35,958 nt of DNA from Ophiothrix spiculata. Its lineage: Eukaryota; Echinodermata; Ophiuroidea; Amphilepidida; Ophiotrichidae. A program made the translations under genes and the position numbers. Within the stretch, counting starts at the first letter, position 1. The number at the start of each line of letters is the position of its first letter. Under the pieces are notes generated by a model. That model made no database searches and was not told the origin of the DNA. It saw nothing but the letters and a program-made list of their open reading frames with translations. Below, piece by piece: positions 1-12,500 of the stretch. The stretch lies in the NCBI GenBank assembly GCA_000969725.1, contig JXSR01S033425.1. The stretch is one strand, 5' to 3'.

Positions 1-840
1 CCCTTTTTCTTGAAAATTGGTATATGCATGGGTGGTACTTCAAATTTCCCAGCGGCACACCCCTACCAAAACCAAACTTGAGTACCCCCCGGGAGTACCA
101 CATCCTTGTTTGAGTACCCCTTCTGGCCTAAACAAATGACCATAACAGAAGAAGTATGCAACTTAGGCCAAATTGTGTTCCGAAGGTATCAATATCTACC
201 AAAAACAAACACAGTAAGTAAAAGAAAAACACTGGTTGTAGCCAGATCCAACATTAAGTCACATCGTTAACATCAGGCAAATACTGCAGTGACTGCATTT
301 GTATCAGCAAAATGCAAGTAATCAAAATGAGATTAACTAAATATCCAAGTATATAAATGAGAATTTTTTTTTAAACGTATAACACACTTACAAAGATTTA
401 TTTTACCATTTGGAAATCTGAAATTTTAATATCAGGTAGACCATAATATTAGAATAATCTTTTCATTGTCAACTAATTTATTATAATATTTAAATAATAT
501 AAATTTTGTTTTTTCTATGATCTACACATTAGAGAAGTAGCAAAATGTGAATTATCATGATTACAGGACTTATAATTCAATTGATCTTGGAATAACATTA
601 GTATTTTTCGATAGCGGTCCACATTTTAAATGTCATTTTATAATTACACGGTGTGTGTTTGAAATGTCATTTTACAAAAGTGTGTGCTTTTACTCAGCTT
701 GTATAATTATTTTGTCCCATGGTTAGTAGATTTGTGGGTTTTAAACATTCTGTGGGGTCGGATGCCAGATATTTAGACTCTGCATGCAGTTACAAATAGC
801 CAGTAGCATTTTAATGACCTTAACTTGGTTTGTCTTCCAG
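1..840. other. Upstream non-coding stretch
   Basis: No supported gene. Positions 70-117 carry two copies of tgagtacccc and a near-palindrome gtaccccccgggagtac; this looks like a fragment of a dispersed repeat. The rest is AT-rich sequence without visible structure. Confidence 0.4.
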
Positions 841-930
841 AATGTGTCGGAGGTTGGGTATGTTAAGAAATCTTTGAGGAGGTCTAGCAGTCCTCGGGGC
901 CAAATTGATGAGAAATGTTTTACTTGATGT
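841..930 (+). other. Candidate upstream exon or terminal exon
   Basis: The sequence gtttgtcttccag|aat is a good acceptor. The following phase-0 frame reads NVSEVGYVKKSLRRSSSPRG, then QIDEK and CFT, to a TGA at 928-930. The Ser/Arg-rich content resembles the main gene, but no strong donor is visible before the stop (weak aaat|gtttta). It could be an early exon of the same gene, the last exon of an upstream gene, or chance. Confidence 0.3.
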
Positions 931-2132
931 CAGTGTTGCTTCCTCCATCCATTAGCCACACAATTGGGATCTGGAAGACAATTGGGATCTGGAAGTGGCA
1001 CCAGCACCGATCTGCTCTGAAGTATGTGTTCCGTTATTCCCCCGGTTTGTTTTCTTTTAACTGCAGTACTTGCACTTTTTCTGTCATATTTTTGGACTTG
1101 GTTGATTTGGCCTGGCAACACTGCAATCAAGTGTCATTCGCTGTTTATCTTTTGAGAACCTCATGCAAGCCTGACATTTGTGTTGATATAGGACTACTAG
1201 TATGTTTGATGATTAGGCCTATACAGTGTCATCTTCATGTATGCGTTTCATCTTTAGTTAATGATGGATCTCTGACTTTATTCACAGGTTTGACATGATG
1301 GTATGCTGCAATTTATGAATAACTATCTTCTTTTAATTGGGATCATCCACAATTTCTGAAGTGCCGTATGTTGTTATATCAAATGTTGTGAGTATATTAT
1401 AATTTACCAAAGTCAACAAGTATCAACTATCTCATTCTAAGGAGTTGTGCACTATTTTATATTCAGGTGGGCATGGAAGTTGGCTGGGCTGGACATTGAT
1501 ATATTTTTGTGAGCCAGTTGGGCAGGTAACTTTACAAATTTACTCACCCGACAAGGCATTTAAAAATTAAAAAGAAAAAACCATCACCATTGGCCTAACC
1601 TCTAACTTTTATAATTTGCTACAAATGGTGCAAATATGTGTAGCTATTCGAACAAAAATGGTAGATTTATGGTCTCAGATAGGTTATCATTTCACCCATT
1701 TTTGCCAATTTTTGGTCTCACATATGGGGTCTTCTTCAGAACCTGCGGAACTAGGGTGGTTACCCATACACAAATATTTTTCCCTCTCAAGATTAATATG
1801 GTACTACATGTACAACATACTCGAAATGGGAACCAATTCATCACTTTAATGTGCAGCTCATCTGCAGAATTATAGTGCCTGTAGTAATCTCATGCTATTT
1901 CTGCCTACTTAAAGCCCATTTAGAGAAAAATGGGTTTTTTTGGACAGCCGATTGTAAAACTTTGCATGTAGCATTTAAAAGCAAAGCACATGCACAATCA
2001 TGTATAAACTGAATGAATCCTGATTCAAACATGACCGTTTTAAAGTTTTGAACTGAACTCATACAGTTCTTTTGAGTTTTATGGACTTAACCAAAAAGTA
2101 ATTTACCTAATAAGCATCTGGGCATAATTTTT
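931..2132. other. Non-coding stretch
   Basis: An open plus-strand frame at 915-1298 has no coding look, and a short duplication, acaattgggatctggaag, occurs twice in tandem near 959-995. Otherwise I see nothing recognisable. Confidence 0.4.
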
Positions 2133-3074
2133 GTCTCGCCTGAACATAGTGAGGCAGAGACATACCAGTCACTTTTCTGTGCGCTGTCCGCAGCATATCT
2201 CTGGAAACGTAAGACCTATGGTAAAGAAACTTGGTAACATGAAGGGTCTGAGGATAAACTCGCGCTGCAAAAATTTTGGGGTGTGTCAAGGTCATTCAAG
2301 GTCAGGTCATTTGAGGTCAAATCTCAAAAATGTTTAAAAAGTTGACCTGAGGTCATCCGAGGTCATTTCGAGGTCACACTCATAACCCAGGAACCCTTGA
2401 CCCCACATAGATTAAACTTGGACCATGGATAGCCATTGGCCCAAGGTCATGGTCAGTCAAGGTTAAAAGGCCACTTGAGGTCAAATTTCATGTTAAGGTC
2501 ACAGCCATATCTCATGAACCCTTGACACCACATGGATTAAACTTGGACCATGGACAGCTCTTGACCCAATTTCAAGGTCAGTTGAGGTCAAAAGATCATT
2601 TGAGGTCAAATTTCCAAGATGGTCAAAAAGTTATCTTGAGGTCATTAAAGGTCTTTCAAGGTCACAGCAATATCTTATGATCACTTGCCTCTACATGGAG
2701 CAAACATGGACCCTGGATAGCCCTGTGTCCAAGGCCAATGTCAAGTCAGATCAAAAGGTCATTTGAGGTTAATTTTTTTCAAAATGGTCAAAAAGTTTCC
2801 CTCAGGTCATTTCAAGGTCAAAAGGTCATTTGAGGTCAAATTTTCAAAATGGTCAAACAGTTTCCCTCAGGTCATTTCAAGGTCAAAAAATTGACCTTGG
2901 GTCATCCGAGGTCATTTCAAGGTTATAGCCATAACTTGTGAACCCTTGACCCCACATGGACCAAACTTCTTAAATCTGTGTTCCAACATTGACCAAAAAA
3001 TCACCAGTAAGGTGATCTTTTTTGGATAATAAATCTGCTGAAATCCTAAGTTACGAACCTTCACAAGGCGAGAC
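2133..3074 (+). mobile_element. TIR element with AGGTCA array, copy 1
   Basis: The ends are inverted: gtctcgcct at the left, aggcgagac at the right. The left end is followed by agagac, so it can also fold on itself (gtctcgcct ... gaggcagagac). The inside holds more than 20 AGGTCA hexamers on the plus strand plus several tgacct, within a degenerate tandem unit of roughly 150-160 bp marked by ccccacatggattaaact and by tggtcaaaaagtt. Many hexamers are spaced by four bases (aggtcatttgaggtca), giving a 10-bp period. No transposase frame is present, so it is non-autonomous. The second copy lies at 25788-26650 in the same orientation. Confidence 0.75.
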
Positions 3075-3204
3075 TGGTGGTTTGCGAATCAACTTGTTAA
3101 TGTATATATGGTGTTTAATTTCATTTTTATATCGGTTAAATGATTAAAAATATGTCATTTTCATATCATCTAATCTAAATTTCTTAATTTTCATTTTATA
3201 TCAG

Positions 3205-3252
3205 GCACGCCGAAGTATTCAATTTAAAAGTCATATGGAAGAACTTCAATTG
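3205..3252 (+). other. Candidate 48-bp upstream exon
   Basis: The acceptor ttttatatcag|gca and donor aattg|gtagac bound 48 bases. Two frames are open. The one that starts on the third codon position ends in phase 2 and would join exon 1 in frame through a Trp codon; the phase-0 frame (ARRSIQFKSHMEELQL) would not. The evidence is weak; listed because it is 150 bp upstream of exon 1. Confidence 0.2.
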
Positions 3253-3400
3253 GTAGACTCACATATACACAATGATGATTAAGAGAATCAATCATGTACA
3301 GTTATTCAGAACTTACATCAGTCTGTGTCGATTTGTGTAAGCTTCACTCTGATGTAAAGCATTTCTCAAGAAGCAAAGCAGATTACTGATACTTGCATAG

Positions 3401-3551
3401 GAGTGCCTCGTTCACATTAGGGATGAGGAGTGTTCAGCCTAGTGCTGATTTACCAGCAAACAACTCACAGACAATGTTGGGGTATAACAGCTTACCAGCT
3501 AGGCCGCAGAGGACTACAGCTCGTAACATGACTGGCATATACCTGGGCAGT
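3401..3551 (+). CDS. Exon 1 of the model (possible start exon)
   Basis: Open segment ending at a donor cagt|gtaagc, phase 0. An in-frame ATG at 3423-3425 (G at -3) gives MRSVQPSADLPANNSQ and continues to the donor; an in-frame stop lies at 3387-3389. The acceptor-like sequence ttgcatag|gag just upstream has a weak pyrimidine tract, so this may be either the first coding exon with some 5' UTR or an internal exon entered in phase 2. The content is Ser/Asn/Pro/Arg rich and looks disordered. The downstream exon is in the matching phase. The start choice is uncertain; the exon end is well supported. Confidence 0.65.
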
Positions 3552-6500
3552 GTAAGCTTTTCACTGTTTTCTATTACTAATTAGCATAATATATTTTAGG
3601 ATTCTTTTTCCTTCCTTAAAACAAAAAGGAATAATATTGAACTTCTTGGCAAGTACATTTATTTAAGAAAACATGATTGCCAAACAACTCATGCAGCTGA
3701 TTGCAATCAGACCAATTAATAGAGCTCATCTTCAAATCAATTCTGTAAAGCAATCGTTCATATTTTTAAACAAGTGTAATTGCTACGAAGCTTACTCTTT
3801 GCATCATATCACATCACTGATGTAAAGTAATGGCCATTGTACAGTTGAAATGGGACATCAGATCTGGATTGAGTGACCAATCAGAAGACCAGATCTTTCT
3901 CCATGTGACTTCACAGGTGACAGAAAAAAGTTCTCCTGCCAGTCCTTGACAATGCCAGAAATGCATCACCGATACTTTTAAGGAGATCAGATGCCCCAGA
4001 GATGCACTGTTGGACACATATGGAGACTAGTTCAGAGATGTGTCAATCTTCAAGGAGGCAATATAGATTAAAGAGCTGCTATACTTCAGTAATTTTTGCA
4101 ACATGATATGTTCAACATAACCAAATGACACTTTTCAGAGCCAACAAAGCCCAAATAGCCACCAAAAGATGTAAGACATTGTCACATGCTTTTTTGAATG
4201 AAACACATGATCCAAATGTGTTGTAGTTGGACAAAAGTGTTTTTTATGCCATCCCATGAAAAAGCATATGTCTGGAACACCTTTATCAAACATCCATATT
4301 CTTTGATACCATTGAGGTAAATCTATGACCTACTTATATATTCCCATTATTTGTTCAAAACATTTCTTTTCCTTAGAAATATGACTCCCACCCAACGATT
4401 GTGTTTTTGGCTCACCTTTTTCCACTATTATTCTATTTTCTCTACAATATCATCCCCAGAGTCAAAGATGATCAAATACTACAACATGATTATACTTGTA
4501 TAAAAAAGATAAAGGGGCATGCTACATTTCTCAGGAGGTACAGGCTATACATTTATTGTGAACCCACAATTGCCCTACTTTTACTTTAATCATGAAGTAT
4601 GGTATTTGTATAACTAATATAGGGCATACAATCCTCAGGTTTGTTTGTTTGTTCGTTGTCAAGTGGGTGCATCAGCATATGACACGTACCGATAATTCAT
4701 GCTTTTCATGTTGCATCATGTGAATATGATTTCATACAACCTGCTATCAATTATGTTTAAACAATAAATTATACTTTAATTAAACTACAATTGATAGATT
4801 CTAGTGAATTTTTGCATAAATGGCATAAATGAACTAGTGAGAATGAAAACTCATATTCTTGTGATACTGAGCCCGTTAGTGCATTGCTTTTTGTTGATTT
4901 ATTACGTAGTTTAACAAAATCATGTTGTAGTACCGTAACCAGAAAGGTGTGGTTACCATTTATTGTTTTTGTTAATTCCTCATGTTGAGGCTTAATATAA
5001 GTCGGGTTTTATGGTAGGGGCTCAATGGCAATTTGTCCAGGTTTGAAAATCTGAACCTGTTTGGTTTGAATTGAATAATTAACCATTTACAAATGTTCTT
5101 CCCAAAATCATTGCTTGGGTACTGAAGTATCCCTTTTCCCACTCTTGAAAAAGAAAACACAAGGCAATTGCAGCTCATAACAACCCAAAGATTGCAAAAA
5201 ATACCATTAACCATCAAAAGTTTTTGTTTGTTTGTTTGTTAAATTTTTCCTATACAGGAATCAAGTCGGTCAAATACACGGGCTCGACACAGTATTCCTC
5301 CGCTAGCAAAGCCAAGAGGTGTGAGTGTAGGGACAGCTGCAGACAGGAGAAGACAGGTAGAATAAATGGTTGTAAAGAAGTAATGCAACAGGCAATTTGT
5401 TTGATGTCAAAATGATGTATGTTGCCTAGTAGAAGCTATTGTAATATTGGTTGTCATTTGGGTTTTCCAAAAAACTAGGATAGTGTACGTGCACTTTTAT
5501 GTGCCATGTAACTGGACGGTACATATGATCTAATGGTATGTCTTCAATCCAGGTGACAATGAAGACCAGGCAGTACAGTGTTGCTGCTAAGAATGTTGAG
5601 GTTGCGCCAATGTAATTTAGTCAAGAGCCTTGCTTACAGTGAGCATAGTGCAGTGGTCAGTAACCATGAGTATCTTGAATATTCAGCTTATGTCATTTAC
5701 AATGAAGAGCTGTTTAAAAAACATGTTTCAAGCCAATGTGAAACTCCACATACAAGGAGTGTCAGGAAGAACTTGATTCATGTTAAATGAAATGTTTCTC
5801 CATTTTGTACAAACCTGGAGATTATATTCTTTCAATTAGACACAATTTGGCATTAAAACACAAGCTCATAAATGTGACCCGCCATGTCAATAGGTACCTT
5901 AAGGTCAGCATAGTAAATTACGTGATATGGGCCATTGAAGCTGAGCATAGACAAAAATCACGTCCAAGGTCGAATTTCTAAATTCATCAGAAACATTACC
6001 TTTGAAGTGTATTTTATCATATTAATCAGGTTTCAACATCCAAAACATAAGAAAAATGTGATAAAATCATCTCTCCATTGAAATTATAATCAGTATCGTA
6101 CAAAAACTTTGAAACTCTATTTTCTCAGAACTATTGTTTTCCGAATCGGCCCGATGCCTTTTACCAATTCAGATGTATCTTTGCAATTGAACATCTGATA
6201 ACCAAAAGCAAGGTGTGATTTTAGAGCTTAAAATCTTGGCTTACAGATGAGACCAAAAATCAATTTTGATTTTGGGACCCTTAAGGTACCCTTCGACATA
6301 ACAGGTCACAAATCATAAACATTGATGAAACCAATCTCAAGGTAACTTCATTTCAGCTAATTGTACATTTTTCATTTCTTTCCTTGATCTCAGCAGATAA
6401 GCAAAGAAGTAAAATTGTATGATTTTCATCCGAAGATGTATTCTTAGAATTTTTTTTATTGTATTTGGAAGCTGTTAATCTGCTCATGCATGACCTATGG

Positions 6501-9500
6501 CACCAGTAATTCTGACATTGAATTGAGGATTATCAATTAAGGCAGCTCTTACTTTAATAGCTCTATAAAGATTTGGTTTTTACTGTTGGCCAAAGAATGA
6601 AAACACTGGTTGAAGCCCAATTTGGATAAGACCTTGACAGAGTTGTTCAACTTGACTTTTCTACATAGTTTCCTAATAATGAACAGTGCAGACTCATGGC
6701 AAAAGTTTCTTGGGAAATACACAGCCTATAAGAAATAAGGAAACAACTTAATACCAATAATGCTGCGAGAAGACCCAACACCCATAACAGTCTAGTAAAA
6801 TGTTTGGCAGAGAAAAGGGTCATGACAAAACTTATCACAATTACATGCAACATGTGTTACAACAACAAATGTGCAATTAAATGCTAATTAACTGCTCGTA
6901 TATTGTGCTTATGGAAATTTAGGATTGGTTGTGTGTATTATTAATTCATATGATAATGCCTTCTGTAAAGTAAACTATCTTGCATTAATGGGTGTGCCAT
7001 AGCCTCGATTCGAGGCGAAAGGGCTTTGGAGATAGTGAAGAATACCAATACTATAAGTTTTTTTTTTTTTTCCTTCTTATTTTTCATTTAATTTTTATGT
7101 TTTTCCCCTCTTTTGCCTTAGAGGCCCTTTTTTTTTTTTTTTTTCCTTTCTTTTTTTATGCTTTTTTCCTCTGATTTCCCCTTTTTTCTTCTCTTTCAGG
7201 AGTATTTAGTCCAGGTATGTTTGCAAGGCAACTGTCAATTTCTAGGTCTACTTATGATCCTACAATCAAAAATTTGTTGGTTTGCTATTTTTTTCATCAA
7301 TGCATATAAGTGTTATAAACTGGTCCCTGTTGTTACCTTAGATCATTGTATTCTTCTAGCTGCCCTTTAAAAAAGAATGAAAATCAACGACATGTATAAT
7401 GGGAGCATGGAAATAGGAGCTACAGGGCAAATTACGAAAATATTGTTCACAATTACGAAAATATTGTTCACATTATGGCTCAGGGAATATTGGTTACAAA
7501 AGTGTATATATTACAGATTGAGGAAGAAAAAAGTAAAGGAAATAGGCCTACTATATAAACAATTATTAATAGTTACTAGAAAAAGTAAAGGAAATAGGCC
7601 TACTATATAAACAATTATTAATGGTTACTATCTCCAAACCCCTTCGCCTCGGACCGAGGCTAGGTGTGCCATACATGGAGATATCTTTTGTTTCACTGAT
7701 AAACTCAGTGTTTTACAAAAGTCGGTATGTTGACCAGAGTAAAACTAATCAACAATGATATGTATTAATGCTTGGTATATGTGTACCGTCGCGGCAAAAG
7801 GGTCCAGTTTGGTCAAAACCAAAATATGGAAATTTTCATATGGTGGTAAAGCTCATTTAATTCCCTTTTCAATGATACCAAAATCATGCAAATCGGAGCT
7901 TTGGCTGACGAGTTTTGGCAAATTATAAAATCGTACTCATAACCGTTTGTCAAAACTAGTTTGTGAGAAAAAGACTGTTAAAGGTAGGCCTGTTTTTCCA
8001 TTCGATTTTGTGTGCAGTCTGAATAGAGTATGAGCAAATCTCCATAGCAACCACCATGTTCCCATTTGTTTATCGACTTGAAATTTGGCTCAATGGAAGA
8101 CGATACCTTGCGTAATATAATAACAATTTTTGGACTCAATATCATGTTTCATTATTGCAAAATTAATTACCATAATCGTACTCATAACCGTTTGTCAAAA
8201 CACAAATTTTCATGATGAAAACGATTCGACATAGCGATAAAAATCACACTTTTTTACAAGTTAGTCGTTATTTTTGATTAACAAAAGGGTTCAAAGATTT
8301 CATTTCCACAAAAAACTCAAAATTGACCTTCCCATCATATTTTGGTATAGTTCAACTTTACCGGCCTCTAGCGCAAAATGGAAGTTGCCGACAACTGGTC
8401 CCTTTTGCCGCGACGGTACACATATATATATAATGCATGTAAAAGAACCATTTACGCCCATGCAAACTTAATGCATAGTTATCACCTTACTTCCCGTTTT
8501 GTTTTATTATGCCCTTTGGTTGACTAACGTGATATAATAGTATTGGAAATTCCCAATTGCAACCGTTACTTTGATCAATTGAGGCACACATATCACATTT
8601 TTTAGATCATATTTCCAGACATATTATACGTATTACTTCTAAAACCACTTGCCGTTGTTTAAGTGAATTGTTGATAGGCATGATTCTACATCTGTCATTT
8701 TATTGTGAATTTTAAAATAATGATTTCAATTTAAAAATTCTGTATCTAACATTCTGATTCTACATCTGTCATTTTATTGTGAATTTTAAAATAATGATTT
8801 CAATTTAAAAATTCTGTATCTAACATTCTGATTCTACATCTGTCATTTTATTGTGAATTTTAAAATAATGATTTCAATTTAAAAATTCTGTATCTAACAA
8901 TTCTACATTTATCATGCTATCATCCTGCACTTACTAACACATTTCAATTGTTTTCCAACCAAGAGATGTTTTAATTGTAAGCTGTAAAACACATTTGATA
9001 TCATAACCTGACCTCACATAGGGTATGGGAAGTTGCAACCATGTTATTTATCACAATCTTTGTGATGTCTCAAGAATTATATGGCACTGAATGCATCGTC
9101 TTCTGCAGACTGATACCAGGTCTGTTTATCATTGTTTGATATCATCTAGGGTTTGGAAATGTTGTATGAATTGTATGTACATTTTGTGTAATGGTAAAAT
9201 CCATTGTCATAGTGATTACATTTTTCCCATATGTCGGAATCACACCATTATCATAACCTTCCTTCAACCAGGCATGGGAAGTGACATCCAGGGTATTTAT
9301 CACAATCTGTGCAATGATTCTATTGTTTTAGTGAAGGGAAGTTATTCCACATGCCAGAAATGTACCTGGATTCACCCAGAGTATAGACCTTTTCAAAACA
9401 CAACTTTCTGAGAATTTCTGAAGCTGATTTTACACTTTCCGGCAATTGCCGACATGAAAAGTGACTTTCTGACACAATAATCAGAATGTAAAGTTTGCGT

Positions 9501-12500
9501 TCCCCTTAATTGTTTGCGTATGAATTCGAACTTGTAATTAGGATTAGCACTAACGAGTCACTTTTAGTGTGATGCACTCTGAGTTCACTTATTGTAATCT
9601 TAATCAGACGATTTCAAATGGAAATTTCACTCTTTCTGTCAGTGAGCATATTGTATCCCCAGCCAAAAGTTGTTCAGAATTAGTGACTCTAACCATGAAT
9701 GGGTCTGAATATAATTATTTTCCACTTTTATTGCACTGCAAATGCGAAAGAATTTTCGGAAAATTTGGTTACAAAAATGTACATGCTAATGAACTTGCAA
9801 TACGTGATTGGTTGATAAAACGGCCATGTGATCGACGTTCCGAAGATTTACGAATGGATTTTCAAATTTTCTAATTGAAACCTACAACCAGTGTAATGTA
9901 TGTAATAACAAAATCTAAGTTGGAAGATATGTAACCATCCAGACTCATACCAGATATGTTTGCATCATAACCTGCTTTCACCTAGGGTATATCAAAATAT
10001 AGCATTGACAGATTGTACTTTGAGAAAGCAGATTTCTTTTTTTAGGATCATTTGTTAATGACATTGATCTTTTCAATTTTTTGTGGCATTCGTGCATTGA
10101 CTTTTATTCAAATAAATAAAGGAATGAATAAATCACCTATTCACCAACAAAAGTGCAGGAGGGAAGTACTTTATTATGAGAATTGTGTTTGTCAAATTCT
10201 CATATTCATACACTAAAAACTCTCAGCACTGCAAACTTTATCATTAATAACCTGTTGCACAGTCTTTCTCTATCCTATCACGCTTCTTTTCCATCTTCTC
10301 ACTATTCTCTATCACAGCCATTGCACAGGAGCCTAGACTCCACCACAGCTCATCAAACTAACCCAAGACAAAGTGTCCAAGGCACTTCAGCATGTAATAG
10401 CATATTTGATCCAGACTATATTTCTAATACTCTGCTTTATGTTTATCATCACCAATCTACCCCTGCTCCAAACCCTTTACCATACACCCCACCCATGATC
10501 CTACGTTTACCCATACTTCGTCCCAAGCAGCAACAGAGGGTGGAAGCTTTGAGGTTAAAAGAAGAACCAAGAGGATTCAACCCATTGCCTGTGAAGGTAA
10601 GATTGTTCAGTGAAGGTTTGGTTTTACTGTTGAAGCCCAAAATTCAGTCTCATGATTTCAAGTATCATTAAGTTTGTGATAATAATTATATCAGTAGCAC
10701 ACAGTAGGATAAGGCAAAAAAAAATGTTTGGTTGTACTGGTAATGGTCCAAAAAGATAGGGTCGGTCAGTCGGAATTTATTATTATTTTTTTTAAATAAT
10801 ACGGCCTTGTGGAAACATAAGAAGCAAAGCATGGGTTCCATCCACTTGAAGCCATGGATATAAACCCGTCTTCTGTTATGAATCCTCCGTCTTGAGAATG
10901 GTGGCATTTGCATACCTGCCAACTGTCCCGATTTTGTCGGGATCGTCCCGATTTACAACTCTCAAAATGGCCAAAAATCGGGACGTCCCGATTTTGAGAT
11001 ATTGAAAAAAATAAAAATACAAGGAAAAGTCGCCATTATTTATGGTCTTGTGGCATATATTTGGGCCAGAATCTCAAAAAAGCTGTTAATAAACACGAGG
11101 AAAGTCGCAAGGAGACATGTAGTCAATAAATATTTGTGCTCTTGGAACACAAATTTGAGCCAAAATCTTACAAAAGTCGCCACCATTCTTCTTCTATTTT
11201 ATTGGTGGTTCCCAGCTTCTTACATTGACTTCAACACACTCAACACTTTTTAAAAAATCTTCAATGACACCTTAGAATCAAAAACGGGTCAGGTGACATG
11301 TTCCCTATTAATTTGGGTGCACCAACTGGCGACTGTAATGCCACTGTAAAGGGATGGAGTCAATGCACTTGCACCAAGAGAAATATGGGTGAGTTGGATA
11401 ATATAGGTAAATGAGGAGGGGGTGGATGATACCCCCTCAAAAAAATAGTAAGAATGCTAAAATTGATTAAATTATTATAATTTCATAACCCATCATATAT
11501 AATGAAATCGGCCAACTGTGACCTACCGTAGGGTCAGTAGGTCAATTTTAAAATGTACATTCCAATACAAATGTATAGTAATATTGGATACAAAACGCCA
11601 TTTATCTCATAAACAGAGCAAGTTTTTAATTTTAATCAAAAATTCAAGTTATTTTTTTGCTCCTTTTACAACCACATCAACTTTTAAAAAGGGACCTCCA
11701 GGAGTAGAGTACACCACAGCTGGTCCCCATGAGCAGGACTTGGGCCTTTACAGGGGGTCATAATGTCAAACACTTTTTGTTTATTTTTGGACACACTTAT
11801 ACCCCTGAGTACAACCTTTTTCTGTTAGTTTACCTATTAAAATGGTCTCTTCTGTGGTGTTGGATGTGCAGAAGCCCTCTTACTATTGGATGGGGCTTTA
11901 CCCCTCAACCCCCACCAGGGTCCCATCAGTGCCCTTAAGGGGCCCTTGAACCAGGCTGCCATGGCCCTCATCTACTTGAGTTGCAATAATAAATTACCAA
12001 CTCCAGGAAGTATGCACATGCTCACTTTCATTACAATACATGGCTATTGGTTTTTTCATTCAACCTTTAATACATCAGTTGAAAGTATGAAAATAATGTT
12101 TCCTTGGCTTTTAATTTGTTGAAATCTCTACAACTTCAAACCGCCCCCTTGAACCCCAGCTAGGGCCCCCGCCCCGAGACCTCCGACGAACGCCACGCGC
12201 GTCTTTTTGTCCTGATTTTAGGTTTCACAATGTTGGCAGGTATGCATTTGGTTCAGGCTTCAAGCTTAAATAAACTTCATTGAGTGTTGATGACAGTTTG
12301 AATGTCTTAAAGACGATCGCGGTGTTTATTTTCACCCACAGATGGCAGCGTTACAGAATCAGTTGTTTGTCAGTGGTGGGAATATTTTGAAAAAATGCGC
12401 GCCTGGTATCTAAGCGTAAGATATGCGCCTAATACAAAAAACGCTACACGCGCTCTAGTTTTTTGCGCATTGTCTTCCCCGTAAGCGCCGAAAATGGCGC

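Noticed and set aside
915..1298. 127-codon open frame
   Set aside because: Composition is not coding-like, no splice sites or homologous motif, and a short direct duplication inside.
2281..2940. AGGTCA array as a CRISPR or satellite array
   Set aside because: Spacing is irregular, there are no unique spacers, and terminal inverted repeats plus a second copy show that it is a transposable element.
7200..7214. 15-bp microexon EYLVQ as part of the main gene model
   Set aside because: Splice signals are excellent and the phase fits, but it lies inside a transposable element between its inverted ends, so it is reported only as a possibility.
9091..9874. Two open frames of 106 and 101 codons
   Set aside because: They lie in degenerate repeated sequence and show no motif or splice context.
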